Shown here: positions 40,040 to 52,774 of the stretch, piece by piece
How positions within the stretch are numbered: position 1 is the stretch's first letter
Layout: every line of letters begins with the position of its first letter
Assembly: GCA_948099385.1 (NCBI GenBank)
Contig: CANUEZ040000191.1
Location: 1,302,001-1,366,000, forward strand
From: Fasciola hepatica
Lineage: Eukaryota > Platyhelminthes > Trematoda > Plagiorchiida > Fasciolidae
DNA: 64,000 nucleotides
Reading direction: 5' to 3'
Translations under genes and position numbers: made by a program
The notes under the pieces: generated by a model
Seen by the model: the letters and a program-made list of their open reading frames with translations, nothing else
Databases searched by the model: none
What the model was told of the DNA's origin: nothing

Positions 40040-42500
40040 GTCCTATGTTTCATCACTTCTCTATTTATGGGCCTAAGTAAAACCAAGGCATTCCCTCATG
40101 AACAATCCACACAGATTGCTCATACAATGCAATAGAGCAGTAGCAGAGTAGATTTGTATAATATGATTTTCCATGCAGCTTGAACACTGAACTGACCATT
40201 GAAAATTATGGAAGCACAGTACACCTGAATGATCCGCTAAGGGAATCATGAGCAATACGCATGGACAGAGCCCACACGGGGACACGAACAAGGGTAGGGG
40301 TGAACGATTGTCAGTCGAACACCCAAACCACAAAGCTATCCGATATGGGTCTCAACGCTTTGTTCAACATATCCACTACATGATATAGCACAATCCCCAA
40401 ATTGGCTTCGGCTTTCGCTTTCGCTTTGAACGGTAACAACCAAATTCTCGCACACCGATCCAATCCTATGTTCCATCACTTCTCTATTTATGGGCCTAAG
40501 TAAAACCAAGGCATTCCCTTATGAACAATCCACACAGATTGCTCATACAATGCAATAGAGCAGTAGCAGAGTAGATTTGTATAATATGATTCTCCATGCA
40601 GCTTGAACACTGAACTGACCATTGAAAATTATGGAAGCACTGTACTGCTGTTTGATCCGCTACGGGAATCATAAGCATTGCACATGGACAGAGCCCACAC
40701 GGGGACACGAACAAGGGTTGGGGTGAACGAATGTCAGTCGAACACCCAAACCACAAAGCTATCCCATATGGGTCTGAACGCTTTGTTCAACATATACACT
40801 ACATGATATAGCACAATCCCCAAATTGGCTTCGGCTTTCGCTTTCGCTTTGAACGGTAACAACCAAATTCTCGCACACCGATCCAATCCTATGTTCCATC
40901 ACTTCTCTATTTATGGGCCTAAGTAAAACCAAGGCATTCCCTTATGAACAATCCACACAGATTGCTCATACAATGCAATAGAGCAGTAGCAGAGTAGATT
41001 TGTATAATATGATTCTGCATGCAGCTTGAACACTGAACTGACCATTGAAAATTATGGAAGCACTGTACTGCTGTTTGATCCGCTACGGGAATCATAAGCA
41101 TTGCACATGGACAGAGCCCACACGGGGACAGGAACAAGGGTTGGGGTGAACGAATGTCAGTCGAACACCCAAACCACAAAGCTATCCGATATGGGTCTCA
41201 AAGCTTTGTTCAACATATACACTACATGATATAGCACAATCCCCAAATTGGCTTCGGCTTTCGCTTTCGCTTTGAACGGTAACAACCAAATTCTCGCACA
41301 CCGATCTAATCCTATGTTTCATCACTTCTCTATTTATGGGCCTTAGTAAAACCAAGGCATTCCCTTATGAACAATCCACACAGATTGCTCATACAATGCA
41401 ATAGAGCAGTAGCAGAGTAGATTTGTATAATATGATTCTCCATGCAGCTTGAACACTGAACTGACCACTGAAAATGATGGAAGCACTGTACAGCTGTTTG
41501 ATCCGCTAAGGGAATCATGAGCATTGCACATGGACAGAGCCCACTCGGAGACACGAACAAGGGTTGGGGTGAATGAATGTCAGTCGAAAACCGAAACCAC
41601 AAGGCTATCCGATATGGGTCTCAACGCTTTGTTCAACATATCCACTACATGATATAGCACAATCCCCAAATGTATTCGACTTTCGCTATCGCTTTGAACG
41701 GTAACAACCAAATTCTCGCACACCGATCCAATCCTATGTTCCATCACTTCTCTATTTATGGGCCTAAGTAAAACCAAGGCATTCCCTTATGAACAATCCA
41801 CACAGATTGCTCATACAATGCAATAGAGCAGTAGCAGAGTAGATTTGTATAATATGATTCTCCATGCAGCTTGACCACGGAACTGACCATTGAAAATGAT
41901 GGAAGCACTGTACAGCTGTTTGATCCGCTAAGGGAATCATGAGCATTGCACATGGACAGAGCCCACTCGGAGACACGAACAAGGGTTGTGTTGAACGAAT
42001 GTCAGTCGAACACCCAAACCACAAGGCTATCCCATATGGATCTGAACGCTTTGTTCAACATATACACTACATGATATAGCACAATCCCCAAATTGGCTTC
42101 GGCTTTCGCTTTCGCTTTGAACGGTAACAACCAAATTCTCGCACACCGATCCAATCCTATGTTCCATCACTTCTCTATTTGTGGGCCTAAGTAAAACCAA
42201 GGCATTCCCTTATGAACAATCCACACAGATTGCTCATACAATGCAATAGAGCAGTAGCAGAGTAGATTTGTATAATATGATTCTGCATGCAGCTTGAACA
42301 CTGAACTGACCATTGAAAATTATGGAAGCACTGTACAGCTGTTTGATCCGCTAAGGGAATCATGAGCATTGCACATGGACAGAGCCCACTCGGAGACACG
42401 AACAAGGGTTTGGGTGAACGAATGTCAGTCGAACACCCAAACCACAAGGCTATCCGATATGGGTCTCAAAACTTTGTTCAACATATCCACTACATGATAT
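40040..42500. repeat. Sixteen-unit-spaced block, copy 1 (offset 6,768 bp)
   Basis: About six units copied at 46808-49270. Markers: gattttccatgc, cacagtacacctgaatg (40215 and 46983), gagcaatacgcatgg, tactgctgtttg with ctacgggaatcataagc (two successive units in each copy), gaatgaatgtc, aaccgaaacc, aaatgtattcgac (41668 and 48436), gggttgtgttgaac and tcaaaactttg. The match fades near 42.5 kb, where aaattggcttcgg faces aaatgttttcaac. Confidence 0.87.
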
Positions 42501-42607
42501 AGCACAATCCCCAAATTGGCTTCGGCTTTCGCTTTCGCTTTGAACGGTAACAACCAAATTCTCGCACACCGATCCAATCCTATGTTCCATCACTTCTCTA
42601 TTTATGG

Positions 42608-43030
42608 GCCTATGTACAACCAAGGCATTCCCTTATGAACAATCCACACAGATTGCTCATACAATGGAATAGAGCAATATTAGAGGGAGTTGTTTAATAT
42701 GATTCTCCATGCAGCTTGAACACTGAACTGACCATTGAAATTTATGGAAGCACTGTACAGCTGTTTGATCCGCTAAGGGAATCATGAGCATTGCACATGG
42801 ACAGAGCCCACACGGGGAAACGAACAAGGGTAGGGGTGAACGAATGTCAGTCGAACACCCAAACCACAAGGCTATCCCATATGGGTCTCAAAGCTTTGTT
42901 CAACATATACACTACATGATATAGCACAATCCCCAAATTGGCTTCGGCTTCCGCTTTCCCTTTGAACGGTAACAACCTAATTCTCGCACACCGATCCAAT
43001 CCTATGTTCCATCACTTCTCTATTTATGGG
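42608..43030. repeat. Divergent unit with gcaatattagagggagttg block
   Basis: Second occurrence of the clustered variant also seen at about 24896. Here it lies near 42674-42696, followed by an ordinary ttctccatgcagcttg. The unit also carries gtacaaccaagg, acaatggaatag and the ccgctttcccttt microrepeat variant. Confidence 0.7.
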
Positions 43031-43477
43031 CCTAAGTAAAACCAAGGCCTTCCCTTATGAACAATCCACACAGATTGCTCGTACAATGCAATAGAGCAGT
43101 AGCAGAGTAGATTTGTATAATATGATTCTCCATGCAGCTTGAACACTGAACTGACCATTGAAAATTATGGAAGCACTGTACAGCTGTTTGATCCGCTAAG
43201 GGAATCATGAGCATTGCACATGGACAGAGCCCACTCGGATACACGAACTAGGGTTGGGGTGAAAGAATGTCAGTCGAACACCCAAACCACAAGTTTATCC
43301 ATATGGGTCTCAACGCTTTGTTCAACATATACACTACACGATATAGCACAATCCCCAAATTGGCTTCGGCTTTCGTATTCGCTTTGAACGGTAACAACCA
43401 AATTCTCGCACACCGATCCAATCCTATGTTCCATCACTTCTCTATTTATGGGCCCAACTAAAACCAAGGCATTCCCT

Positions 43478-44928
43478 TATGAACAATCCCCACACAGATT
43501 GCTCATTCAATGCAATAGAGCAGTAGCAGAGTAGATTTGTATAATATGATTCTCCATGCAGCTTGAACACTGAACTGACCATTGAAAATTATGGAAGCAC
43601 TGTACAGCTGTTTGATCCGCTAAGGGAATCATGAGCATTGCACATGGACAGAGCCCACACGGGGACACGAACAAGGGTAGAGGTGAACGAATGTCAGTCG
43701 AACACCCAAACCACAAGGCTATCCGATATGGGTCTCAACGCTTTGTTCAACATATACACTACATGATATAGCACAATCCCCAAATTGGCTTCGGCTTTCG
43801 CTTTCGCTTTGAACGGTAACAACCAAATTCTCGCACACCGATCCAATCCTATGTTCCATCACTTCTCTATTTATGGGCCTAAGTAGAACCAAGGCATTCC
43901 CCTATGAACAATCCACACAGATTGCTCATACAATGCAATGGAGCAGTAGCAGTGTAGATTTTTATAATATGATTCTCCATGCAGCTTGACCACTGAACTT
44001 ACCATTGAAAATTATGGAAGTACTGTACAGCTATTTGATCCGCTAAGGGAATCATGAGCATTGCACATGGACAGAGCCCACACGGGGACACGAACAAGGG
44101 TAGAGGTGAACGAATGTCAGTCGAACACCCAAACCACAAGGCTATCCGATATGGGTCTCAACGCTTTGTTCAACGTATACACTACATGATATAGCACAAT
44201 CCCCAAATTGGCTTCGGCTTTCGCTTTCGCTTTGAACGGTAACAACCAAATTCTCGCACACCGATCCAATCCTATGTTCCATCACTTCTCTATTTATGGG
44301 CCTAAGTAAAAGCAAGGCATTCCCTTATGAACAATCCACACAGATTGCTCATACAATGCAATAGAGCAGTAGCAGAGTAGATTTGTATAATATGATTCTC
44401 CATGCAGCTTGACCACTGAACTTACCATTGAAATTTATGGAAGCACTGTACAGCTGTTTGATCCGCTGAGGGAATCATGAGCATTGCACATGGACAGAGC
44501 CCACTCGGGGACACGAACAAGGGTTGGGGTGAACGAATGTCATTCGAACACCCAAACCACAAGGCTATCCGATATGGGTCTGAACGCTTTGTTCAACATA
44601 TACACTACATGATATAGCACAATCCCCAAATTGGCTTCGGCTTTCGCTTTCGCTTTGAACGGTAACAACCAAATTCTCGCACACCGATCCAATCCTATGT
44701 TCCATCACTTCTCTATTTATGGGCCTAAGTAAAACCAAGGCATTCCCTTATGAACAATCCACACAGATTGCTCATACAATGCAATAGAGCAGTAGCAGAG
44801 TAGTATTGTAAAATATGATTCTCCATGCAGCTTGACCACTGAATTGACCATTGAAATTAATGGAAGCACTATACAGCTGTTTGATCCGCTAAGGGAATCA
44901 TGAGCATTGCACATGGACAGAGCCCACA
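43478..44928. repeat. Thirteen-unit-spaced block, copy 2 (offset 5,498 bp)
   Basis: Copy of 37980-39430. Its last three units are repeated again 1,269 bp downstream (next entry), so the segment exists about two and a half times. Confidence 0.82.
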
Positions 44929-45149
44929 CGGAGACACGAACAAGGTTTGGGGTGAACGAATGTCAGTCGAAAACCCAAACCACAAGGCTATCCGATATGG
45001 GTCTCAACGCTTTGTTCAACATATACACTACATGATATAGCACAATCCCCAAATTGGCTTCGGCTTTCGCTTTCGCTTTGAACGGTAACAACCGAATTCT
45101 CGCACACCGATCCAATCCTATGTTCCATCACTTCTCTATTTATGGGCCT

Positions 45150-46197
45150 AAGTAAAACCAAGGCATTCCCCTATGAACAATCCACACAGATTGCTCATAC
45201 AATGCAATAGAGCAGTAGCAGAGTAGATTTTTATAATATGATTCTCCATGCAGCTTGACCACTGAACTTACCATTGAAAATTATGGAAGCACTGTACAGC
45301 TATTTGATCCGCTAAGGGAATCATGAGCATTGCACATGGACAGAGCCCACACGGGGACACGAACAAGGGTAGAGGTGAACGAATGTCAGTCGAACACCCA
45401 AACCACAAGGCTATCCGATATGGGTCTCAACGCTTTGTTCAACGTATACACTACATGATATAGCACAATCCCCAAATTGGCTTCGGCTTTCGCTTTCGCT
45501 TTGAACGGTAACAACCAAATTCTCGCACACCGATCCAATCCTATGTTCCATCACTTCTCTATTTATGGGCCTAAGTAAAAGCAAGGCATTCCCTTATGAA
45601 CAATCCACACAGATTGCTCATACAATGCAATAGAGCAGTAGCAGAGTAGATTTGTATAATATGATTCTCCATGCAGCTTGACCACTGAACTTACCATTGA
45701 AATTTATGGAAGCACTGTACAGCTGTTTGATCCGCTAAGGGAATCATGAGCATTGCACATGGACAGAGCCCACACGGGGACACGAACAAGGGTTGGGGTG
45801 AACGAATGTCATTCGAACACCCAAACCACAAGGCTATCCGATATGGGTCTGAACGCTTTGTTCAACATATACACTACATGATATAGCACAATCCCCAAAT
45901 TGGCTTCGGCTTTCGCTTTCGCTTTGAACGGTAACAACCAAATTCTCGCACACCGATCCAATCCTATGTTCCATCACTTCTCTATTTATGGGCCTAAGTA
46001 AAACCAAGGCATTCCCTTATGAACAATCCACACAGATTGCTCATACAATGCAATAGAGCAGTAGCAGAGTAGATTTGTAAAATATGATTCTCCATGCAGC
46101 TTGACCACTGAATTGACCATTGAAATTAATGGAAGCACTATACAGCTGTTTGATCCGCTAAGGGAATCATGAGCATTGCACATGGACAGAGCCCACT
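45150..46197. repeat. Three-unit re-duplication of 43881-44928 (offset 1,269 bp)
   Basis: Shared markers at exactly 1,269 bp: gatttttataatatg, caacgtatacac (44171 and 45440), gtaaaagcaaggc, gtcattcgaac, gtaaaatatgattc, ctgaattgacc and gaaattaatgg. Here the middle unit reads agtagatttgtaaaatatg rather than agtagtattgtaaaatatg. Confidence 0.8.
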
Positions 46198-46807
46198 CGG
46201 AGACACGAACTAGGGTTGTGTTGAACGAATGTCAGTCGAAAACCCAAACCACAAGGCTATCCCATATGGGTCTGAACGCTTTGTTCAACATATACACTAC
46301 ATGATATAGCACAATCCCCAAATTGGCTTCGGCTTTCGCTTTCGCTTTGAACGGTAACAACCAAATTCTCGCACACCGATCCAATCCTATGTTCCATCAC
46401 TTCTCTATTTATGGGCCTAAGTAAAACCAAGGCATTCCCTTATGAACAATCCACACATATTCCTCATACAATGCAATAGAGCAGTAGCAGAGTAGATTTG
46501 TATAATATGATTCTCCATGCAGCTTGAACACCGAAGTGAACATTGAAAATTATGGAAGCACTGTACAGCTGTTTGATCCGGTAAGGGAATCATGAGCATT
46601 GCACATGGACAGAGCCCACAAGGGGACACGAACAAGGGTTGGGGTGAACGAATGTCAGTCGAACACCCAAACCACAAAGCTATCCCATATGGGTCTCAAA
46701 GCTTTGTTCAACATATACACTACATGATATAGCACAATCCCCAAATTGGCTTCGGCTTTCGCTTTCCCTTTGAACGGTAACAACCTAATTCTCGCACACC
46801 GATCCAA

Positions 46808-49270
46808 TCCTATGTTTCATCACTTCTCTATTTATGGGCCTAAGTAAAACCAAGGCATTCCCCCCATGAACAATCCACACAGATTGCTCATACAATGCAA
46901 TAGAGCAGTAGCAGAGTAGATTTGTATAATCTGATTTTCCATGCAGCTTGAACACTGAACTGACCATTGAAAACTATGGAAGCACAGTACACCTGAATGA
47001 TCCGCTAAGGGAATCATGAGCAATACGCATGGACAGAGCCCACACGGGGACAGGAACAAGGGTAGGGGTGAACGATTGTCAGTCGAACACCCAAACTACA
47101 AGGCCATCCGATATGGGTCTCAACGCTTTGTTCAACATATCCACTACATGATATAGCACAATCCCCAAATTGGCTTCGGCTTTCGCTTTCGCTTTGAACG
47201 GTAACAACCAAATTCTCGCACACCGATCCAATCCTATGTTCCATCACTTCTCTATTTATGGGCCTAAGTAAAACCAAGGCATTCCCTTATGAACAATCCA
47301 CACAGATTGCTCATACAATGCAATAGAGCAGTAGCAGAGTAGATTTGTATAATATGATTCTCCATGCAGCTTGAACACTGAACTGACCATTGAAAATTAT
47401 GGAAGCACTGTACTGCTGTTTGATCCGCTACGGGAATCATAAGCATTGCACATGGACAGAGCCCACACGGGGACACGAACAAGGGTTGGGGTGAACGAAT
47501 GTCAGTCGAAGTCCCAAACCACAAAGCTATCCCATATGGGTCTGAACGCTTTGTTCAACATATACACTACATGATATAGCACAATCCCCAAATTGGCTTC
47601 GGCTTTCGCTTTCGCTTTGAACGGTAACAACCAAATTCTCGCACACCGATCCAATCCTATGTTTCATCACTTCTCTATTTATGGGCCTAAGTAAAACCAA
47701 GGCATTCCCTTATGAACAATACACAGAGATTGCTCATACAATGCAATAGAGCAGTAGCAGAGTAGATTTGTATAATATGATTCTCCATGCAGCTTGAACA
47801 CTGAACTGACCATTGAAAATTATGGAAGCACTGTACTGCTGTTTGATCCGCTACGGGAATCATAAGCATTGCACATGGACAGAGCCCACACGGGGACACG
47901 AACAAGGGTTGGGGTGAACGAATGTCAGTCGAACACCCAAACCACAAAGCTATACCATATGGGTCTGAACGCTTTGTTCAACATATACAATACATGATAT
48001 AGCACAATCCCCAAATTGGATTCGGCTTTCGCTTTCGCTTTGAACGGTAACAACCAAATTCTCGCACACCGATCTAATCCTATGTTCCATCACTTCTCTA
48101 TTTATGGGCCTTAGTAAAACCAAGGCATTCCCTTATGAACAATCCACACAGATTGCTCATACAATGCAATAGAGCAGTAGCAGAGTAGATTTGTATAATA
48201 TGATTCTCCATGCAGCTTGAACACTGAACTGACCATTGAAAATGATGGAAGCACTCTACAGCTGTTTGATCCGCTAAGGGAATCATGAGCATTGCACATG
48301 GACAGAGCCCACTCGGAGACACGAACAAGGGTTGGGGTGAATGAATGTCAGTCGAAAACCGAAACCACAAGGCTATCCGATATGGGTCTCAACGCTTTGT
48401 TCAACATATCCACTACATGATATAGCACAATCCCCAAATGTATTCGACTTTCTCTATCGCTTTGAACGGTAACAACCAAATTCTCGCACACCGATCCAAT
48501 CCTATGTTTCATCACTTCTCTATTTATGGGCCTAAGTAAAACCAAGACATTCCCTTATGAACAATCCCCACACAGATTGCTCATACAATGCAATAGAGCA
48601 GTAGCAGAGTAGATTTGTATAATATGATTCTCCATGCAGCTTGACCACGGAACTGACCATTGAAAATGATGGAAGCACTGTACAGCTGTTTGATCCGCTA
48701 AGGGAATCATGAGCATTGCACATGGACAGAGCCCACTCGGAGACACGAACAAGGGTTGTGTTGAACGAATGTCAGTCGAACACCCAAACCACAAGGCTAT
48801 CCGATATGGATCTGAACGCTTTGTTCAACATATACACTACATGATATAGCACAATCCCCAAATTGGCTTCGGCTTTCGCTTTCGCTTTGAACGGTAACAA
48901 CCAAATTCCCGCACACCGATCCAATCCTATGTTCCATCACTTCTCTATTTATGGGCCTAAGTAAAACCAAGGCATTCCCTTATGAACAATCCACACAGAT
49001 TGCTCATACAATGCAATAGAGCAGTAGCAGAGTAGATTTGTATAATATGATTCTGCATGCAGCTTGAACACTGAACTGACCATTGAAAATTATGGAAGCA
49101 CTGTACAGCTATTTGATCCGCTAAGGGAATCATGAGCATTGCACATGGACAGAGCCCACTCGGAGACACGAACAAGGGTTGGGGTGAACGCTTGTCAGTC
49201 GAACCCCCAAACCACAAGGCTATCCGATATGGGTCTCAAAACTTTGTTCAACATATCCACTACATGATAT
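46808..49270. repeat. Sixteen-unit-spaced block, copy 2 (offset 6,768-6,770 bp)
   Basis: Copy of 40040-42500. A 2-bp insertion (aatccccacac at about 48564) lies inside this copy only, so the offset changes from 6,768 to 6,770 bp beyond it. That dates the insertion, or a conversion bringing it in, after the block duplication. Confidence 0.87.
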
Positions 49271-52200
49271 AGCACAATCCCCAAATGTTTTCAACTTTCG
49301 ATTTCGCTTTGAACGGTAACAACCAAATTCTCGCACACCGATCCAATCCTATGTTCCATCACTTCTCTATTTATGGGCCTTAGTAAAAGCAAGGCATTCC
49401 CTTATGAACAATCCACACAGATTGCTCATACAATGCAATAGAGCAGTAGCAGAGTAGATTTGTATAACATGATTCTCCATGCAGCTTGAACACTGAACTG
49501 CCCATTGAAAATTATGGAAGCACTCTACAGCTGTTTGATCCGCTAAGGGAATCATGTGCATTGCACATGGACAGAGCCCACACGGAGACACGAACAAGGG
49601 TTTGGGTGAACGAATGTCAGTCGAACACCCAAACCACAAGGCTATCCGATATGGGTCTCAACGCTTTGTTCAACATATACACTACATGATATAGCACAAT
49701 CTCCAAATTGGCTTCGGCTTTCGCTTTCGCTTTGAACGGTAACAACCAAATTCTCGCACACCGATCCAATCCTATGTTCCATCACTTCTCTATTTATGGG
49801 CCTAAGTAAAACCAAGGCATTCCCTTATGAACAATCCACACAGATTGCTCATACAATGCAATAGAGCAGTAGCAGAGTAGATTTGTATAATATGATTCTC
49901 CATGCAGCTTGAACACTGAACTGACAATTGAAAATTATGGAAGCACTGTACAGCTGTTTGATCCGCTAAGGGAATCATGAGCATTGCACATGGACAGAGC
50001 CCACACGGGGACACGAACAATGGTAGGGGTGAACGAATGTCAGTCGAAAACCCAAACCACAAGGCTATCCCATATGGGTCTCAAAGCTTTGTTCAACATA
50101 TACACTACATGATATAGCACAATCCCCAAATTGGCTTCGGCTTTCGCTTTCGCTTTGAACGGTAACAACCAAATTCTCGCACACCGATCCAATCCTATGT
50201 TCCATCACTTCTCTATTTATGGGCCTTAGTAAAACCAAGGCATTCCCTCATGAACAATCCACACAGATTGCTCATACAATGCAATAGAGCAGTAGCAGAG
50301 TAGATTTGTATAATATGATTCTCCATGCAGCTTGACCACGGAACTGACCATTGAAATTTATGGAAGCACTGTACAGCTGTTTGATCCGCTAAGGGAATCA
50401 TGAGCATTGCACATGGACAGAGCCCACACGGGGACACGAACAAGGGTTGGGGTGAACGAATGTCAGTCGAACACCCAAACCACAAGGCTATCCCATATGG
50501 GTCTCAACGCTTTGTTCAACATATACACTACATGATATAGCACAATCCCCAAATTGGCTTCGGCTTTCGCTTTCGCTTTGAACGGTAACAACCAAATTCT
50601 CGCACACCGATCCAATCCTATGTTCCATCACTTCTCTATTTATGGGCCTAAGTAAAACCAAGGCATTCCCTTATGAACAATCCACACAGATTGCTCATAC
50701 AATGCAATAGAGCAGTAGCAGAGTAGATTTGTATAATATGATTCTCCATGCAGCTTGAAAACCGAAGTGACCATTGGAAATTTATGGAAGCACTGTACAG
50801 CTGTTTGATCCGCTACGGGAATCATGAGCATTGCACATGGACAGAGCCCACTCGGAGACACGAACAAGGGTTGGGGTGAACGATTGTCAGTCGAACACCC
50901 AAACTACAAGGCCATCCCAAATGGGACTCAACGCTTTGTTCAACATATACACTACATGATATAGCACAATCCCCAAATTGGCTTCGGCTTTCGCTTTCGC
51001 TTTGAACGGTAACAACCAAATTCTCGCACACCGATCCAATCCTATGTTCCATCACTTCTCTTTTTATGGGCCTTAGTAAAACCAAGGCATTCCCTTATGA
51101 ACAATCCACACAGATTGCTCATACAATGCAATAGAGCAGTAGCAGAGTAGATTTGTATAATTTGATTCTCCATGCAGCTTGACCACGGAACTGACCATTG
51201 AAATTTATGGAAGCACTGTACAGCTATTTCATCCGCTAAGGGAATCATGAGCATTGCACATGGACAGAGCCCACTCGGAGACACGAACAAGGGTTGGGGT
51301 GAATGATTGTCAGTCGAACACCCAAACCACAAGGCTATCCGATATGGGTCTCAACGCTTTGTTCAACATATACAATACATGATATAGCACAATCCCCAAA
51401 TTCGCTTCGGCTTTCGCTTTCGCTTTGAACGGTAACAAACAAATTCTCGCACACCGATCCAATCCTATGTTCCAACACTTCTCTATTTATGGGCCTTAGT
51501 AAAACCAAGGCATTCCCTTATGAACAATCCACACAGATTGCTCATACAATGCAATAGAGCAGTAGCAGAGTAGATTTGTATAATATGATTCTCCATGCAG
51601 CTTGAACACTGAACTGACCATTGAAAATTATGGAAGCACTGTACAGCTGTTTGATCCGCTGAGGGAATCATGAGCATTGCACATGGACAGAACCCACACA
51701 GGGACACGAACTAGCGTTGGGGTGAACAATTGTCAGTCAAACACCCAAACTACAAGGCCATCCGATATGGGTCTCAAAACTTTGTTCAACATATACACTA
51801 CATGATATAGCACAATCCCCAGATTGGCTTCGGCTTTCGCTTTCGCTTTGAACGGTAACAACCAAATTCTCGCACACCGATCCAATCCTATGTTCCATCA
51901 CTTCTCTATTTATGGGCCTAAGTAAAACCAAGGCATTCCCTTATGAACAATCCACAAAGATTGCTCATACAATGCAATAGAGCAGTAGCAGATTAGATTT
52001 GTATGATATGATTCTCCATGCAGCTTGAACACTGAACTGACCATTGAAATTTATGGAAGCACTGTACAGCTGTTTGATCCGCTGAGGGAATCATGAGCAT
52101 TGCACAGGGACAGAGCCCACACGGAGACAGGAACAAGGGTTGTGTTGAACGATTGCCAGTCGAACACCCAAACCACAAGGCTATCCGATATGGGTCTCAA

Positions 52201-52774
52201 CGCTTTGTTCAATATATAAAATACATGATATAGCACAATCCCCAAATTGGCTTCGGCTTTCGCTTTCGCTTTGAACGGTAACAACCAAATTCTCGCACAC
52301 CGATCCAATCCTATGTTCCATCACTTCTCAATTTATCGGCCTAAGTGAAACCAAGGCATTCCCTCATGAACAATCCACACAGATTGCTCATACGATGCAA
52401 TAGAGCAGTAGCAGAGTAGATTTGTATAATATGATTCTCCATGCAGCTTGACCACGGAACTGACCATTGAAAATTATGGAAGCACTGTACAGCTGTTTGA
52501 TCCGCTACGGGAATCATGAGCATTGCACGTGGACAGAGCCCACACGGGGACACGAACAGGGGTAGGGGTGAACGATTGTCAGTCGAAAACCCAAACCACA
52601 AGGCTATCCCATATGGGTCTCAACGCTTTGTTCAACATATACACTACATGATATAGCACAATCCCCAAATTGGCTTCGGCTTTTGCTTTGGCTTTGAACG
52701 GTAACAACCAAATTCTCGCACACCGATCCAATCCTATGTTCCATCACTTCTCTATTTATGGGCCTAAGTAAAAG

